Assembly (NCBI GenBank): GCA_963281255.1
Contig: OY725502.1
Span: forward strand, 1,550,001-1,614,000
Length of the DNA stretch: 64,000 nucleotides
Direction: 5' to 3'
DNA from: Aphrocallistes beatrix
Lineage: Eukaryota; Porifera; Hexactinellida; Sceptrulophora; Aphrocallistidae
In this document: positions 52,555-63,810 of the stretch, piece by piece
Layout of the letters: each line of letters opens with the position of its first letter
How positions within the stretch are numbered: position 1 is the first letter of the stretch
Notes under the pieces: model-generated
Told to the model about the DNA's origin: nothing
What the model saw: only the letters and a program-made list of their open reading frames with translations
Database searches by the model: none
Program-made: the position numbers and the translations under genes

Positions 52555-52934
52555 GCCGGTTAATACGAAAATTTTGGAATTTTTTCATGGAATGTAGCAA
52601 CATTCCATGAAAAAATTATCCCATTCACATCTAAGTTCTATGCGAAAAATTTTATAATAAAAACACTTAGAAGTGCCCCTAAACGGCCTCTGAAAATCAC
52701 CAAATTTGTCACAAATATACCCTATTGCGCAACCATATGGTGACTAATCTAAATTTTAACAACTGATATCGGTACTTTGACTCCATATTTATATAGGTGG
52801 TAATACATTCCGAAGCTATATAGTGCTTTGTTAATGATTTAAGGCAGCTCATGTATTAGTTCAACCATCTTCTACCGCATCCCTAGTCCCAAATCCGCAA
52901 GTTACTGTGAGGCCTTATATACAGTAGGCTATGT
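52555..52934. mobile_element. Partial P-like foldback MITE
   Basis: Matches the right half of the element at 55350-56415 closely (for example CTTAGAAGTGCCC, TTGCGCAA, CATCTTCTACCGCATCCC). It ends in the same P-like terminus, GAGGCCTTATATACAGTAGG. The left half is missing or rearranged. A short hairpin (GGAATGTAGCAACATTCC) lies at its left side. Confidence 0.65.
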
Positions 52935-53165
52935 AGAAACATATTGCAACAACACCAAGTGAATTTAGAATCGCTTGCAAAAGTTGATCAATTCTCTACG
53001 AACGGACCAAATTTCCACATAAATCTTGGCCTCTCAGACGATTAATAATATTATAATCCTTGGAATGCCAGGCCTCACTTCGAAGAGAATGGTGGATAAA
53101 GCAATTCCAGTTATCTTACCGTTGATGCATCTAAAAGCAATACATTACTAAGCTAAAAAGTCCCG

Positions 53166-53173
53166 TATAAATA
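53166..53173 (+). promoter_or_regulatory. TATA box of second metallolyase/EF-hand gene
   Basis: TATAAATA 47 bp before the ATG, in the block TATAAATAGCCGAGATA shared with the first copy at 35866. Confidence 0.7.
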
Positions 53174-53212
53174 GCCGAGATAGCACAGTATATTTATACT
53201 TCATATAAATTA

Positions 53213-54976
53213 ATGGCTTGCATATACGTGAAAAAAGGAAGTCGTCCAAAAAGGTCAGTCAAGCATAGAGAGCAAACTCTCAAAGACTTAGACGCCTTCG
53301 TTCTAGACAATTCACTCAGAGAGACTACAGTCAGTCAGACCAGAGGACACACACTTCAAGATAAATGGGATATTTTCACACATGTTAAAACATGCGGATT
53401 TAAACATATTGTCGTGGCTACATTCTCGGAAGCTGGACGAGTGGACGATGTCTTCGTACGAGAATTGATAGAGAGAGGTGAAGATATTTCCGGTTTCTAC
53501 GCATTCGTCAACTTCATTGAAACCATTGACAATGGAATCATAGATACTCAAACAGTTCCAATCGCACTCCTAAAGATGAAAGAATTGAAGATGAATAACC
53601 CTATCATCGAAATGGATCTGGATGACAGTAGACTCAAATGGAGCAAGAAAGGTCTCATTAAGGATTTGTGCTCACTGCTCCTCTCACGAATTCAATGGGC
53701 CAAACAGAACCTATGCTCCGATGCAAACATATTCGTCAACTTTAGAGATTTTCCATTCGTGATGGAGAAGTTTCCAGGACGTGTATTAGAAATAATCAGG
53801 TTTCTGGGGAGACTTGATGATTCCATGCGTCCAATTGGACTGATGTATGAAGACGCCACTGGTGAATATATGCCTCAGGAAATGGCACAGTGGACACAAA
53901 GGGTACGCAGTGTGATGAACTCAGTCGGATGGAGGAATGGGAATCTACTAACGCATGTTCATCAAAAATGGGGTTTGGCCGATGCTGTACAACTAGAATG
54001 TCTCAAAACAGGGGCGAATGGGATATGGGCAGGTGTGTGTGAGGAAGGATCTGCTTTCGGACACGCTTGTTCCAGCACCACATTGATGAATCTCATCCGA
54101 TTAGGAAACACGAAGGTTCTTGAGAGGTACAATTGTACCTACTTGAGGAAAGCGGCGATAGAGGTTACTAAGATAACAACAGGAATGCCACCACATTCTA
54201 GACAATGCGTGTCTGGAGAGGGAATTTTTGACATTTCGTTTAATTTCGGAGGAATAGCCGGGGGGATTTATAAGGAAAATGAGTTTGATATGGCAAAGTT
54301 CTTCAGTGCGAAAAGACCAATTCGCATGAATACACTTGTCACTGAAGAAATGATTTTAGAAGATTTAAATGATTACTTCGGTGAACATGCAGAATTTACT
54401 CAAGAGAGAGCAGCTCTAATGAAGGCAAAAATGTATGAGGATCTAATCAATAATCGAAAAGAGGAGTACATGACACCAGTAGGACTAGCATTGCTTTTCG
54501 ATCGAACTGGAGGACACATAACTCCTGCCATGAGGGATGTGATTACGGAATGGGATCTGGAAACACCTCAAGCTAAGATGCTGATAGCACTACTTCGAGA
54601 TAAATGGGATGCGTGTAACAGCGAGGGGAGATTAGGAGCGGACAAAATTGATTATAGAACTTTCTATAATCATTTCATGAAATCGTTTTCTACTACTCTA
54701 AACAATATGGAGCGGCGAAAAGCTGTAAAAATCATCGACATAGAGAAGGATGGAATGATATACTGGAATAACTTTCTAGTCTACATTAAGTGGGCCATAA
54801 TTGAGTATCCAGATATCTGCGATTTGAACCAGCTTCTCTCTGTCACGTTCAAGCAAGGGATCATCCCGGCGACCGAGGACAAGACACCTTACTACACACC
54901 TGGTGCAGACAAGCTCCGCTCGTTATCAAAGCTCCACTCGTTGTTTAAAATACACTCAAATAACAAACTATTTTAA
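53213..54976 (+). CDS. DRE-TIM metallolyase-like barrel fused to EF-hand-like region, copy 2
   Basis: Intact 587-residue paralogue of the gene at 35927. By eye it differs at about 18 substitutions, a changed N-terminus (IYVKKGS in place of IRKPN) and loss of six residues near the C-terminal tail (YYTPGAD). All putative active-site residues of the barrel (D-N-S-L-R-E and H-V-H) and the EF-hand-like loop are kept. Most changes are conservative (V/I, D/N, E/D). Gly replaces Arg in the SGERIFD segment and Glu replaces Gly before NEFD. The shared 5' TATA block and about 170 bp of 3' flank show a direct duplication of roughly 2 kb, 17.3 kb apart. Both frames remain open, so both are probably used. 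Confidence 0.8.
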   Translation: MACIYVKKGSRPKRSVKHREQTLKDLDAFVLDNSLRETTVSQTRGHTLQDKWDIFTHVKTCGFKHIVVATFSEAGRVDDVFVRELIERGEDISGFYAFVNFIETIDNGIIDTQTVPIALLKMKELKMNNPIIEMDLDDSRLKWSKKGLIKDLCSLLLSRIQWAKQNLCSDANIFVNFRDFPFVMEKFPGRVLEIIRFLGRLDDSMRPIGLMYEDATGEYMPQEMAQWTQRVRSVMNSVGWRNGNLLTHVHQKWGLADAVQLECLKTGANGIWAGVCEEGSAFGHACSSTTLMNLIRLGNTKVLERYNCTYLRKAAIEVTKITTGMPPHSRQCVSGEGIFDISFNFGGIAGGIYKENEFDMAKFFSAKRPIRMNTLVTEEMILEDLNDYFGEHAEFTQERAALMKAKMYEDLINNRKEEYMTPVGLALLFDRTGGHITPAMRDVITEWDLETPQAKMLIALLRDKWDACNSEGRLGADKIDYRTFYNHFMKSFSTTLNNMERRKAVKIIDIEKDGMIYWNNFLVYIKWAIIEYPDICDLNQLLSVTFKQGIIPATEDKTPYYTPGADKLRSLSKLHSLFKIHSNNKLF

Positions 54977-55349
54977 TCAGGTCCATTAGGACTTTTGATA
55001 AGGAGTTTGAAGCTTAGATAAATAATCAGTACTTTCAATCCTAAAAGATAATTAATAAAGTCAGAAGTGTAAATGCCCGTGTAAGAAATCCTGTCTGATA
55101 ATTATCCTCCTTGTAATCATTGTTTATCTTATTCTGTGTTGTATTTAATATAAAATAATTATTGTCTCCCCTTCCCAAATACTCATTTAATAAAAGTTGG
55201 TCAATATCCTGAATCGTTAGAACAAATTTGCATGAAATGAACATAATAGCAGTATACAGTAGAAATTGTCTTTGGCTCATTTGATTTCGTAGCTAAGACA
55301 GAGGCAGTGCCAGGTTTAATCATTTTTACTTGTTTGGGTTGGCACAACC
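54977..55349. other. 3' flank shared with copy 1, then unique sequence
   Basis: 54977-55145 is nearly identical to 37703-37880, including ATAAATAATC and AATTAATAAAGTC poly(A)-type sites. After that similarity fades. No gene seen. Confidence 0.65.
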
Positions 55350-56415
55350 ATATCCTACTATATATAAGGCCTAAGAGTAACTTAACCAAGGATGCGGTAG
55401 AAGATGGATTAAGAAATACATGAGCTGCCTTAAATCATTAACAAAGCACAATAGATCTTAGGAATGTATTACCAGCATATATAAACATGGTGTTAAAACA
55501 CCCATATCCGTTGTTAAAATTTAGATTAGCCATCAAATGATTGCGCAACAGGTAATATTTGGGTCAAATTTAGTGATTTTCAGAGGCCGTTTAAGGGCAC
55601 TTCTAAGTGTTTTTATTGTAAGGTTTTTCGCATAGAACTGAGAAGTGAATGTGTTAATACTAAAAATTTGGAATGTTTTCATGGAATTCTTACATTCCAG
55701 TGTTGCTATGGAAACGTGTTTCGATCAGTTGGGGCTATATCTTGAAAACAGCGATAGCTAGACATTCAAATATAATCCCATTTGATAGCAAATAGGCTAC
55801 TTCCTATTTAGCTATAATACAATTCCTGTGTCTAAATTCAATGGTTTACGAGATATTCGACAAATACCAAATGTGACCAATATGATGAATTGTCTAATAA
55901 CTCGTAAATTATTGAATTAAGAAATATAAATTTTATTATAGCTTAATAGGAAGTAGCCTATTTGCTATCAAATGGTATTAAATTTGAATGTCTAGCTATC
56001 GCTGTTTTCAAGATATAGCCCCAACTGACCAAAACACGTTTCCATAGCAACACTGGAATGTAAGAACATTCCATGAAAAAATTCCAAATTTTTAGTATTA
56101 ACACATTCACTTCTCAGTTCTATGCGAAAAACTTTATAATAAAAGCACTTAGAAGTGCCCTTAAACGACCTCTGAAAATCACTAAATTTGACCCAAATAT
56201 AGCCTGTTGCGCAATCATTTGATGACTAATCTAAATTTTAACAACGGATATGGGTGCTTTGACACCATATTTATATATGCTGGTAATACATTCCTAAGCT
56301 CTATTGTGCTTTGTTAATGATTTAAGGCAGCTCATGTATTTCTTCAACCATCTTCTACTGCATCCCTAGTGCCAAATTCGCAAGTTACTCTGAGGCCTTA
56401 TTATAGTAGGCTATA
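55350..56415. mobile_element. P-like foldback MITE (~1.07 kb)
   Basis: Almost the whole element is one inverted repeat: arms of about 480 bp around a centre near 55880. The terminus (right end read as complement: TATAGCCTACTATAATAAGG, then CCTCAGAGTAAC and CTAGGGATGCAGTAGAAG) resembles the TIR of the P-superfamily element at 23993-27230 (GGCCTACTTAACTCAGGCCT, ACCAGGGATGCAGTCGAAG). GCACAACC/GCACAACT flanks the ends, 7 of 8 matching. No ORF. Best read as a non-autonomous relative mobilised by P-like transposases. Confidence 0.78.
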
Positions 56416-56503
56416 GCACAACTTAAATTGTCGCTGAATGTCTCTGAATTATATGGGATTGGACGGTTCTCCATTCTAATTCGACAGTCCCCATTTAAAA
56501 GCT

Positions 56504-57000
56504 ACAAGCGCGCTTCGCTTGCTTGCGCTGCGCGGCTGGCGGACACAAAGTGTCCGCCGGAGGCGCCCTTTGGGCGCCTGGGGTCACATTGATTAATTAT
56601 AGAGGAAATAACATCTCTAAATATGTCTGTCCTACTGTTATAATCGATATCACACGAAAAATCACTAAAATTATCAATTTTTAAAATTTTGATGAGTAAT
56701 GATGACGTCATAAAAAAGTGATGAGTCATCATTTTTTGATGATGGTTGCATCATATGTGAGGTATGTTAGTATACAGATTCTATTAAAATTTCAGCCTTC
56801 TATCTCCTATAATGGCTGAGTTATGCCCGAATAACTGTGTTGCTTAACTTTTAAAAATGTGACAATGACGTCATAATTCCATGATGAGTCTACATTTTGC
56901 TCTGAACTCAGAACTTACTGGAGCCATAGCCAAAAGACTTCCACATGCCAAAAATCAGCTTTCTGCGCCTGGCAGTTTCTTCAATCATTTCGTAACAGAT
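56504..57000 (-). mobile_element. Helitron-like non-autonomous element
   Basis: Complete minus-orientation body from the GC-rich hairpin end (ACAAGCGCGCTTCGCTTGCT) to TTTCGTAACAGATATA. A tip motif TCCTTACTATTAAAACTCGA follows at about 57019, leading to a second truncated copy. Confidence 0.6.
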
Positions 57001-57061
57001 ATATATATATACGTGTATATCCTTACTATTAAAACTCGATTAATCTATATATATATATATA

Positions 57062-57140
57062 TACAAGCGCGCTTCGCTTGCTTTCGCTGCGCGGCTTGCA
57101 GACACTGCGTGTCCGCAGATTTACCCAGTGGTCGCTTGGG
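57062..57140 (-). mobile_element. Truncated Helitron-like 3' end, longer-variant type
   Basis: GC-rich terminus followed by CTTGCAGACACTGCGTGTCC, which matches the variant at 34902-35621 rather than the common subfamily. Cut off after about 80 bp. Confidence 0.6.
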
Positions 57141-57432
57141 GATATTAGCTGGATTGTCATTTGTCTACGGTTACATTAATGAAATCAGAACTGTACCAGA
57201 AATTTAGTTTCGTGATAAATATAATTTACTTCCTATTAAGTCAACTAATCCTGAATGTAAGCTCAATTTGAATACACAAAGTTCACATTGCTAAAGATTA
57301 TTATACTTAATTAAATAATCAATTCCAGTCCATGTCGTTAAAAGTTATTTTATGATCGAATTGATTGATCGTAGCATATAACACACTTTAATTGTTGTTA
57401 ACAAACAAATTATAGACTGCAGTATTCAATCA

Positions 57433-57455
57433 TCCTTACTATTAAAACTCGATTA

Positions 57456-57504
<49 letters not shown>

Positions 57505-57795
57505 ACGAATTGATTGAAGAAACTGCCAGGCGTAGAAAGCTGATTTTTGGCATGTGGGAGTATTTTGGCTATGGCTCCAGTAAGTTCTGAGCTCAGAGCA
57601 AAATGTCGACTCATCATGGAATTATGACGTCATTGTCACATTTTTAAAAGTTAAGCAACACAATTATTCGGGCATAACTCAGCCATTATAGGAGATAGAA
57701 GGCTGAAATTTTAATAGAATCTGTATACTAACACGTCTCACATATGATGCAACTATTATCAAAAAATGATGACTCATCACTTTGCTATGACCAAA
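57433..57795 (+). mobile_element. Helitron-like element, 5' part
   Basis: Tip TCCTTACTATTAAAACTCGA, a TA microsatellite of about 45 bp, then the body to GATGACTCATCACTTTGCTATGA. The GC-rich 3' end is absent; unrelated sequence begins at about 57792. Confidence 0.65.
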
Positions 57796-58414
57796 TAAGG
57801 TTTCCGATATGTCTGAGAGGTGTGAAATCCTCGCAACCCAGCAGTACATCAAAAAAGTGGAAGCTTCGACTGACAATATCACATAATGAAACTATACGTG
57901 TGATAAATTGACGCGATTCAATAAAGTAAAAGTAAAATTTCACTCAATGTATTTGGAAGAAAACACAAAAGCTAGGGCTGAGTCACTCTTTCAAAAACAA
58001 ACAATATCCAAGTTGCAACATTCATTCGACAATTGATGCCTATCCCATTTCTTCCTCCTCAATTGATCAACCCAACATATATCTGTCTTAATATCCCTAA
58101 TATTGAAGTTTTGAAATAAGGAAACTGGGGAATTTGCAAAAATACTATAAGAAGCATTGGATAAAAAGATTCACCTCCGAAGAAAATGAACTGAACATAA
58201 CTATTCTCCAGATCGTGTGAATAGTAATCAGTTCAAGTAGTTAGACGGCATTTTATAACAACAACTTGATAATTCTGAGAGGGGAGACTGTTTAGGCGGG
58301 ACAGAACAGCTCATTTAAGGGAAGCAGTGGCTCATTGGGAAGGAGCCGGGGGAGTTACTCTTCTGCAATGAGGGGTTTATTGTTTTTATGGTTACCAAAA
58401 ATAATGTGCAAATA
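57796..58414. other. Unassigned spacer
   Basis: No ORF, repeat or RNA gene recognised; slightly less AT-rich than its neighbours. Confidence 0.45.
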
Positions 58415-59009
58415 CAGGGTGATCCAAAAGTTCTGCAACAAATTTTGCTGAAGTATTATACTTACACATGAGGATATAACATCCGATATTTCGTTTTACT
58501 TGAAAATTATAAGGATTATTTCAATTATTTTGCAATCCAATTGCCTCTCTTTCCTAATATATTTGCTAAGGTGGATCATAAAAGTTTGTGTGTTTAGAAA
58601 AAAGAGAAAAATAAAAATAAAAAAATCTCGAATGCTTGGTACATTCTATGATTATACTTTAACAATTGTTGTTCTTATTGGTGATTCCCGGTCAATAAAC
58701 CAAAAGAAATAGTCATATATTAGTATTTTGAATTAATAACAACTGACTATAGGAAGATATAAATATATTTAAACAGGAGAAAAAAGTTTTTTTCGAACTT
58801 GACATTTTTGAGATCAGATTATTGGAGTCCCAGGTATATAATATTTCAAAAATTAGTATAAAAAATATTTTGCGCAATGAATAGTGTTCATTTCTAAACT
58901 AGAAGGGTGGTAGATTCCATAGATGCAAACCGATTTAAAGTTAGACTAAATTATCTTAATCAAATCAATGAAGTAGAATTTATAGTTGCAGAACTTTTGG
59001 ATCACCCTG
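58415..59009. mobile_element. mariner-type MITE
   Basis: Ends CAGGGTGATCCAAAAGTTCT and the complement AGAACTTTTGGATCACCCTG form about 26-bp perfect inverted repeats, with TA on each side. The 595-bp interior has a 70-codon frame with no transposase features. Confidence 0.88.
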
Positions 59010-59419
59010 TACATGATGGAAAATTGCAAATCACTCAACTTTGGAGAACCCTAAAACTCTTGTGAGGAAATACTTTTGGCAGGAGAAGACTTTAGCGAGT
59101 GGTTCCTAACCTGGGGCACACATGGGTCGAAGAATAATGAACAATTGCTCTTAGGGATTCGCAGCCAAAAGGAGTGAAAAGCGATTGTGCCTGGTGGAGT
59201 CATAGCACCTGCTGATTTAATTTTCTATGGAGAGATTAATATGATCCTGTGTGTTTACATTGTCTGCATGAACAAACAAGCTGATAGGGATAGGGAGGGG
59301 GAATGGTCTATTAAAGCATGTGGAAAGGTCTCTGATGATTAGGAATTATCGTTAAAGGATAGGAAGACCTGTATTTTGTCTAATACATCATTTTACTGTA
59401 TAATATTGAAAATCTATCA

Positions 59420-60935
59420 ACTGGATTCTCAATTTTCATTGAAATGTTGACACATTCATGGTTTGCTAGGGAAATGTACTTTGACTGATATCTCAAAGAC
59501 AACAAGTGCTAGACACTAATAGATGGTAGATGGTAGTCATGGTATTATATGATAGATAATAGGTTTTAACTTCCTATTCACCGGTAATACACTTCGAGCT
59601 AAATATAACATTTTCTTATTTTCTTAAGTTATGCAAATTGTCATTTTGGGCATCGAAACTATGAAACTTTATATTTAGCCAATCGAAGTGTATTATCGGT
59701 GAATGGAAGTTACCTATTATATATCCAATGTTACCATGACTAACATCTACAAGGCAGTAGACACCATGGTTTAGTTGAAACTAAAAAGTGGTCAGGTTGA
59801 AACCGGACCAACCGGTCCTGAATCTATTCGTGTCTAGATTTTGCTGTCTTTGAGACATACAGTCGGCAACCGTTAACATAGGCGTAGGCTCTGGTGGGGT
59901 TGGTAGGGCCATGGCCCTACCAATAATTGTCGAAGGCTATTTTCTTCTATTAACCATAATGCGATTTGTCCAAAATGGCCTTACCAGTCCTCATCCCGAG
60001 TTTATGCCCCTGGTTAATTCGAAATGTCACGGAAAAACATTTGTTCGAATTAACGAATATTCGAATGATCGAAAGTTGCAATAAAAATATGTAGAACGTC
60101 AAAATTGAAGACAAAAACGCGGTATTAATTATAGATTATACGATATCTTTATGGGTAATGTAGTTTACTAACTTGAATTGCTTGAAATACCTGAGTTCTG
60201 ATAAATATGGTAATCACAATTATATCAATACATTGACTAAAGAAGTCAGTAATATGTCCTTGTTTACAGTGAAATTGGATATCTATTTGGAAAGAAAGTA
60301 ATAATACAGTATTTTGGTGAAATATTAGATTGCTACAGAAATTGAGCCGACAAATAAAGTCGATAAGTATGCTGTGTGTATTCTCAATGGAACCAATGTT
60401 GTTGGTTATTCGAAAAAGGGAAAGACTGGACGGTTTGCAAAAATCATCTTTTATTTTCTTAGAGTCGACAAATCTAACATTTGTAACAAGAAATGAGGGG
60501 ATGCAAGTACCATGCATTTTATATTTCGTGGGACTATCAGTCCATATACGTAGATATCTTTAAAAAGACTCTACTTGATAACTGAAACATGTACATATAG
60601 ATGAAATACACATACCCAACACTATAATTACATTTGATTTAGTAAATAATAATGCTTAGAATGAAAGTTATAGTGATGTTTGAATTATTTCGGATGGATT
60701 TATATGGAATTCTCTCTAAATTGTCAATGAATAACAAAATTTGTTACAATTTGTTGAAGTTGGAATTATCAACGGAATTTATAGTATAATACCTTACAAG
60801 GGAAAATCAAATTTGTTTGAATTAGTGAAAGTTCGAGTTAATAGGTATTCGAATTAACGGTTGTCGACTGTAGCCCTAATCAGTCAAATAACATTTCACT
60901 AGCAACGCATGAATGTGTCAACATATTTCTAAACA
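59420..60935. mobile_element. Foldback element interrupted by a pogo-type insertion
   Basis: The left arm (about 59420-59630) and right arm (about 59650-59857, continuing at 60873-60935) are imperfect complements. For example, GAAATGTTGACACATTCATG pairs with CATGAATGTGTCAACATATTTC, and GTGTATTA...CACTTCGA pairs likewise across the centre near 59640. The arm is broken at a TA by the element at 59860-60870. Confidence 0.65.
59860..60870. mobile_element. pogo-type transposon relic without transposase
   Basis: Ends CAGTCGGCAACCGTTAA and TTAACGGTTGTCGACTG with TA flanks. Sub-terminal TTCGAATTAACG-type phrases occur near both ends. Close to the left end, at about 59880-60010, a small unrelated insert carries the palindrome GGTAGGGCCATGGCCCTACC. 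Two overlapping ORFs of 77 and 122 codons inside show no family features. Confidence 0.7.
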
Positions 60936-61014
60936 ACTGGTCCGTGGTGAGATTTCCTCTACTTACTGCGCATTTATAATGTTACAAGTATTAAGAGTAT
61001 AAAATGGGTAATAG

Positions 61015-63240
61015 TCCAGGAGTAATCGACGAAAACCCAAAAAAATTCCGAACAAGACCAAAATATCAGTGAAGTTGGTCAAAAGCATCCTTGAAAACAT
61101 ATCAAAAGTCCAAGAAAGTCCAAGACAAATATTTGACCCCCGATGTCCGAAAATCCGATTCTTGATACAATTCTCTTTGGAATTGTTTAGAATAGGTGAT
61201 ATTAACTAATTAGAGATGTTCTATGCTAATAAAATGTCAAGTACTGTGGCGTTTTATTATTGATGTTAAAGTTCATTATTATTGATTTTAAAGATTAATA
61301 TCCATACTTTTTGTTGAATACTTGTATACGGTGTCATAGGAATAGTTCGATACACTTTTAAACTGCAGTCTATGCTGCTCGTAGCGTACAGTAATTACTA
61401 TATACCGACCAGAGATACAGTACTTTCGCTTTCAGTTTATGGTTTATTTTTGCTATACAGGCAGCTCTCGCTGTTCACGCATTTACCGTTTCCTCGATTA
61501 TTTTCGGTTATAATTGACGTTATATAGCAATAACACATTACAGCTATTTCCAATACGTACTTTAAATTATGATCATTCATGCGCTAATAATCACATAATG
61601 TAGGTGGGTCTCAAACCTAGGAAGTTATTCCCCCTGGTTTCCATTAACTATTAGTTTCGCCGTCGTATTAATTCTCGTAATCGAAATCACCGACAGTAGG
61701 CATGGTTGTAAACGACAGCTTCCTCCCCTCAGCGGCAAGAATTTAGACCGTAGAATTTCCAAAGTTTTACACTGAGTGTATTTAGCATCCTCTCTCTCAA
61801 CTCCTTGGAGGTCATCATGCGCGAAGCTACCTTTTACATATTGTGGTTTTAATTATTCCATGCGGCTTTGTTTGCAACGTGTATGGCGACTTTACATTAG
61901 TAAAGTAATCTTGTTGATAATTTTAATTTGTTCATGCATTCTAATGAATAAGCTGTAGTGCTTAATATCGTAATATCAAGGGAAGTTGGGGGAATGGGGA
62001 AATCTAATGGAAACAGGGGGAAATCCACCCTACATTCTCAACCATAAATGCATATCTTCAATCAAATTATCATGTCAAAAGTTTGTAGCATCACTCTAGG
62101 AGTCCGAATCAACGGACCCCGCTATTTACTTTCAAAAAAAGGTAGCTTCGCGCATGATGACCTCCAAGGAGTTGAGAGAGAGGATGCCAAATACACTCAG
62201 TGTAAAACTTTGGAAATTCTGCGGTCTAAATTCTAGCCGGTGAGGGGAGGAAGCTGTCGTTTACAACCATGCCTACTGTCGGTGATTTCGATTACGAGAA
62301 TTAATACGACGGCGAAACTAATAGTTAATGGAAACCAGGGGGAATAACTTCCTAGGTTTGAGACCCACCTACATTATGTGATTATTAGCGCATGAATGAT
62401 CATAATTTAAAGTACGTATTGGAAATAGCTGTAATGTGTTATTGCTATATAACGTCAATTATAACCGAAAATAATCGAGGAAACGGTAAATGCGTGAACA
62501 GCGAGAGCTGCCTGTATAGCAAAAATAAACCATAAACTGAAAGCGAAAGTACTGCATAGACTGCAGTTTAAAAGTGTATCGAACTATTCCTATGACACCG
62601 TATACAAGTATTCAACAAAAAGTATGGATATTAATCTTTAAAATCAATAATAATGAACTTTAACATCAATAATAAAACGCCACAGTACATTTTCGAACCT
62701 TAGACGTTTATTTTGAATCAATTCTGAAAAATTCTTTTTAGAAATTTCAAAAAAATCCCCCTAATTTCGGCGATTTTCTGCTTTTGGCAAGGGCTATCTC
62801 ATAATTTATAGGTTTCAGCTCTAAATATAGTATTATCAAGGTATAGGAAACTGCTGTTCCTGTAGTTTTTAATCACTAAAGCTAAGCTCTAACAGTTATA
62901 GTTTTAAAGTTATGGTATTTCAAAGGACCGCTAAATGGGGAAATTTTGTGCGTACTGCGTAATCATTTGGTTATAGTTTTTGAACGGATTGTCCGATTGG
63001 GAAAATCTTTTCTTCTATGCATATATCGAGTCCTACTTGACATTTTATTAGCATAGAATATCTCTAATTAGTTAATATCACCTATTCTAAACAATTCCAA
63101 AGATAATTGTATCAAGAATCGGATTTTCGGACATCGGGGGTCAAAGATTTGTCTTGGACTTTTGATATGTTTTCAAGGATGCTTTTGACTAACTTCACTG
63201 ATATTTTGGTCTTGTTCGGAATTTATTTTGGGTTTTAATG
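61015..63240. repeat. Large imperfect palindrome (~2.2 kb)
   Basis: The left arm 61015-61835 and right arm 62138-63240 are complementary over most of their length around a ~300-bp centre. AAAAGGTAGCTTCGCGCATG at 62138 mirrors the end of the left arm. GGTCTTGTTCGGAATTTATT at 63210 mirrors its start. The right arm has about 350 bp more (62690-63045) than the left. Within the palindrome, CAGGCAGCTCTCGCTGTTCA (61458) and its complement ending at 62514 form pogo-like termini. Overlapping ORFs of about 60 codons in the arms are mirror images, not genes. Confidence 0.82.
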
Positions 63241-63524
63241 TATTTTTTTCGCGGATTCGGGTGCTCTATATGGTTTGCTAGTAGTACATTCCTAAGAACT
63301 ATCGTACACATAAAACATTCTTCAAACATTGCGAAACCGCATCACTCTACTATAGTATCCTTGGTTTAAAAATAAAACTTGTGCCATTGCCTTGGCGTAT
63401 TAAAATGATAGCTATGGTTATAATATACGTATTGTGACGTATTTTTTCGAAATCGAGACAATAGATAAAACAAGTGATGTAGTATTTTTTTAATGAATTA
63501 TTTATTCCATTTCATTTTTTAATA

Positions 63525-63810
63525 TCTTATATATTAAAACGCTAGGATTTTTTAGTTAGTTAGTTAGTTTGTTTGTTCGTATTGTTGAAGAATTATCAAG
63601 TCGTAAATATGAAAATTGGCATGTAGGTGTCAAATGATGAGTCTAAGATTAAGTCTTTTGGCTATGGCTCCACTAAGTTCTGACCTTAGACGAAAATGTT
63701 GACTCATCATGGAATTTTGACGTCATTGTCACCTTTTTATAATTAGAAATTTCAGTTTTTCGACCATAACTCAGCCATTTTAGGTGATAGAAGAGTGAAA
63801 TTTTAATAGA
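63525..63810 (+). mobile_element. Helitron-like element, longer-variant 5' end
   Basis: Starts TCTTATATATTAAAACGCTA, followed by AGTT tandem repeats and TTGTTTGTTCGTATTG. It then has the family body (TCTTTTGGCTATGGCTCC, TGACTCATCATGG) up to about 63810, where another repeat takes over. It shows that the two 5'-tip variants belong to one family. Confidence 0.65.

Larger units (their letters stand above)
50192..53160. other. Gene-free region with repeat fragments
   Basis: No coding region supported. About 50800-50930 is another copy of the dispersed sequence found in the arms at 29.9-34.0 kb (ATGTTAACATCAATTCTAG, then CACATCCTTG and AATTAATGTCTATGAGCC). About 51115-51268 is a truncated pogo-type MITE related to 19626-19813. 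About 51420-51840 holds three degenerate tandem units of about 150 bp (ending in TATTTTCACACCT). The hairpin, hAT-like and P-like elements here are listed separately. Confidence 0.55.

Noticed and set aside
61776-62236. Two ~60-codon frames on the plus strand
   Set aside because: They lie in complementary arms of the large palindrome and arise from the mirrored sequence.
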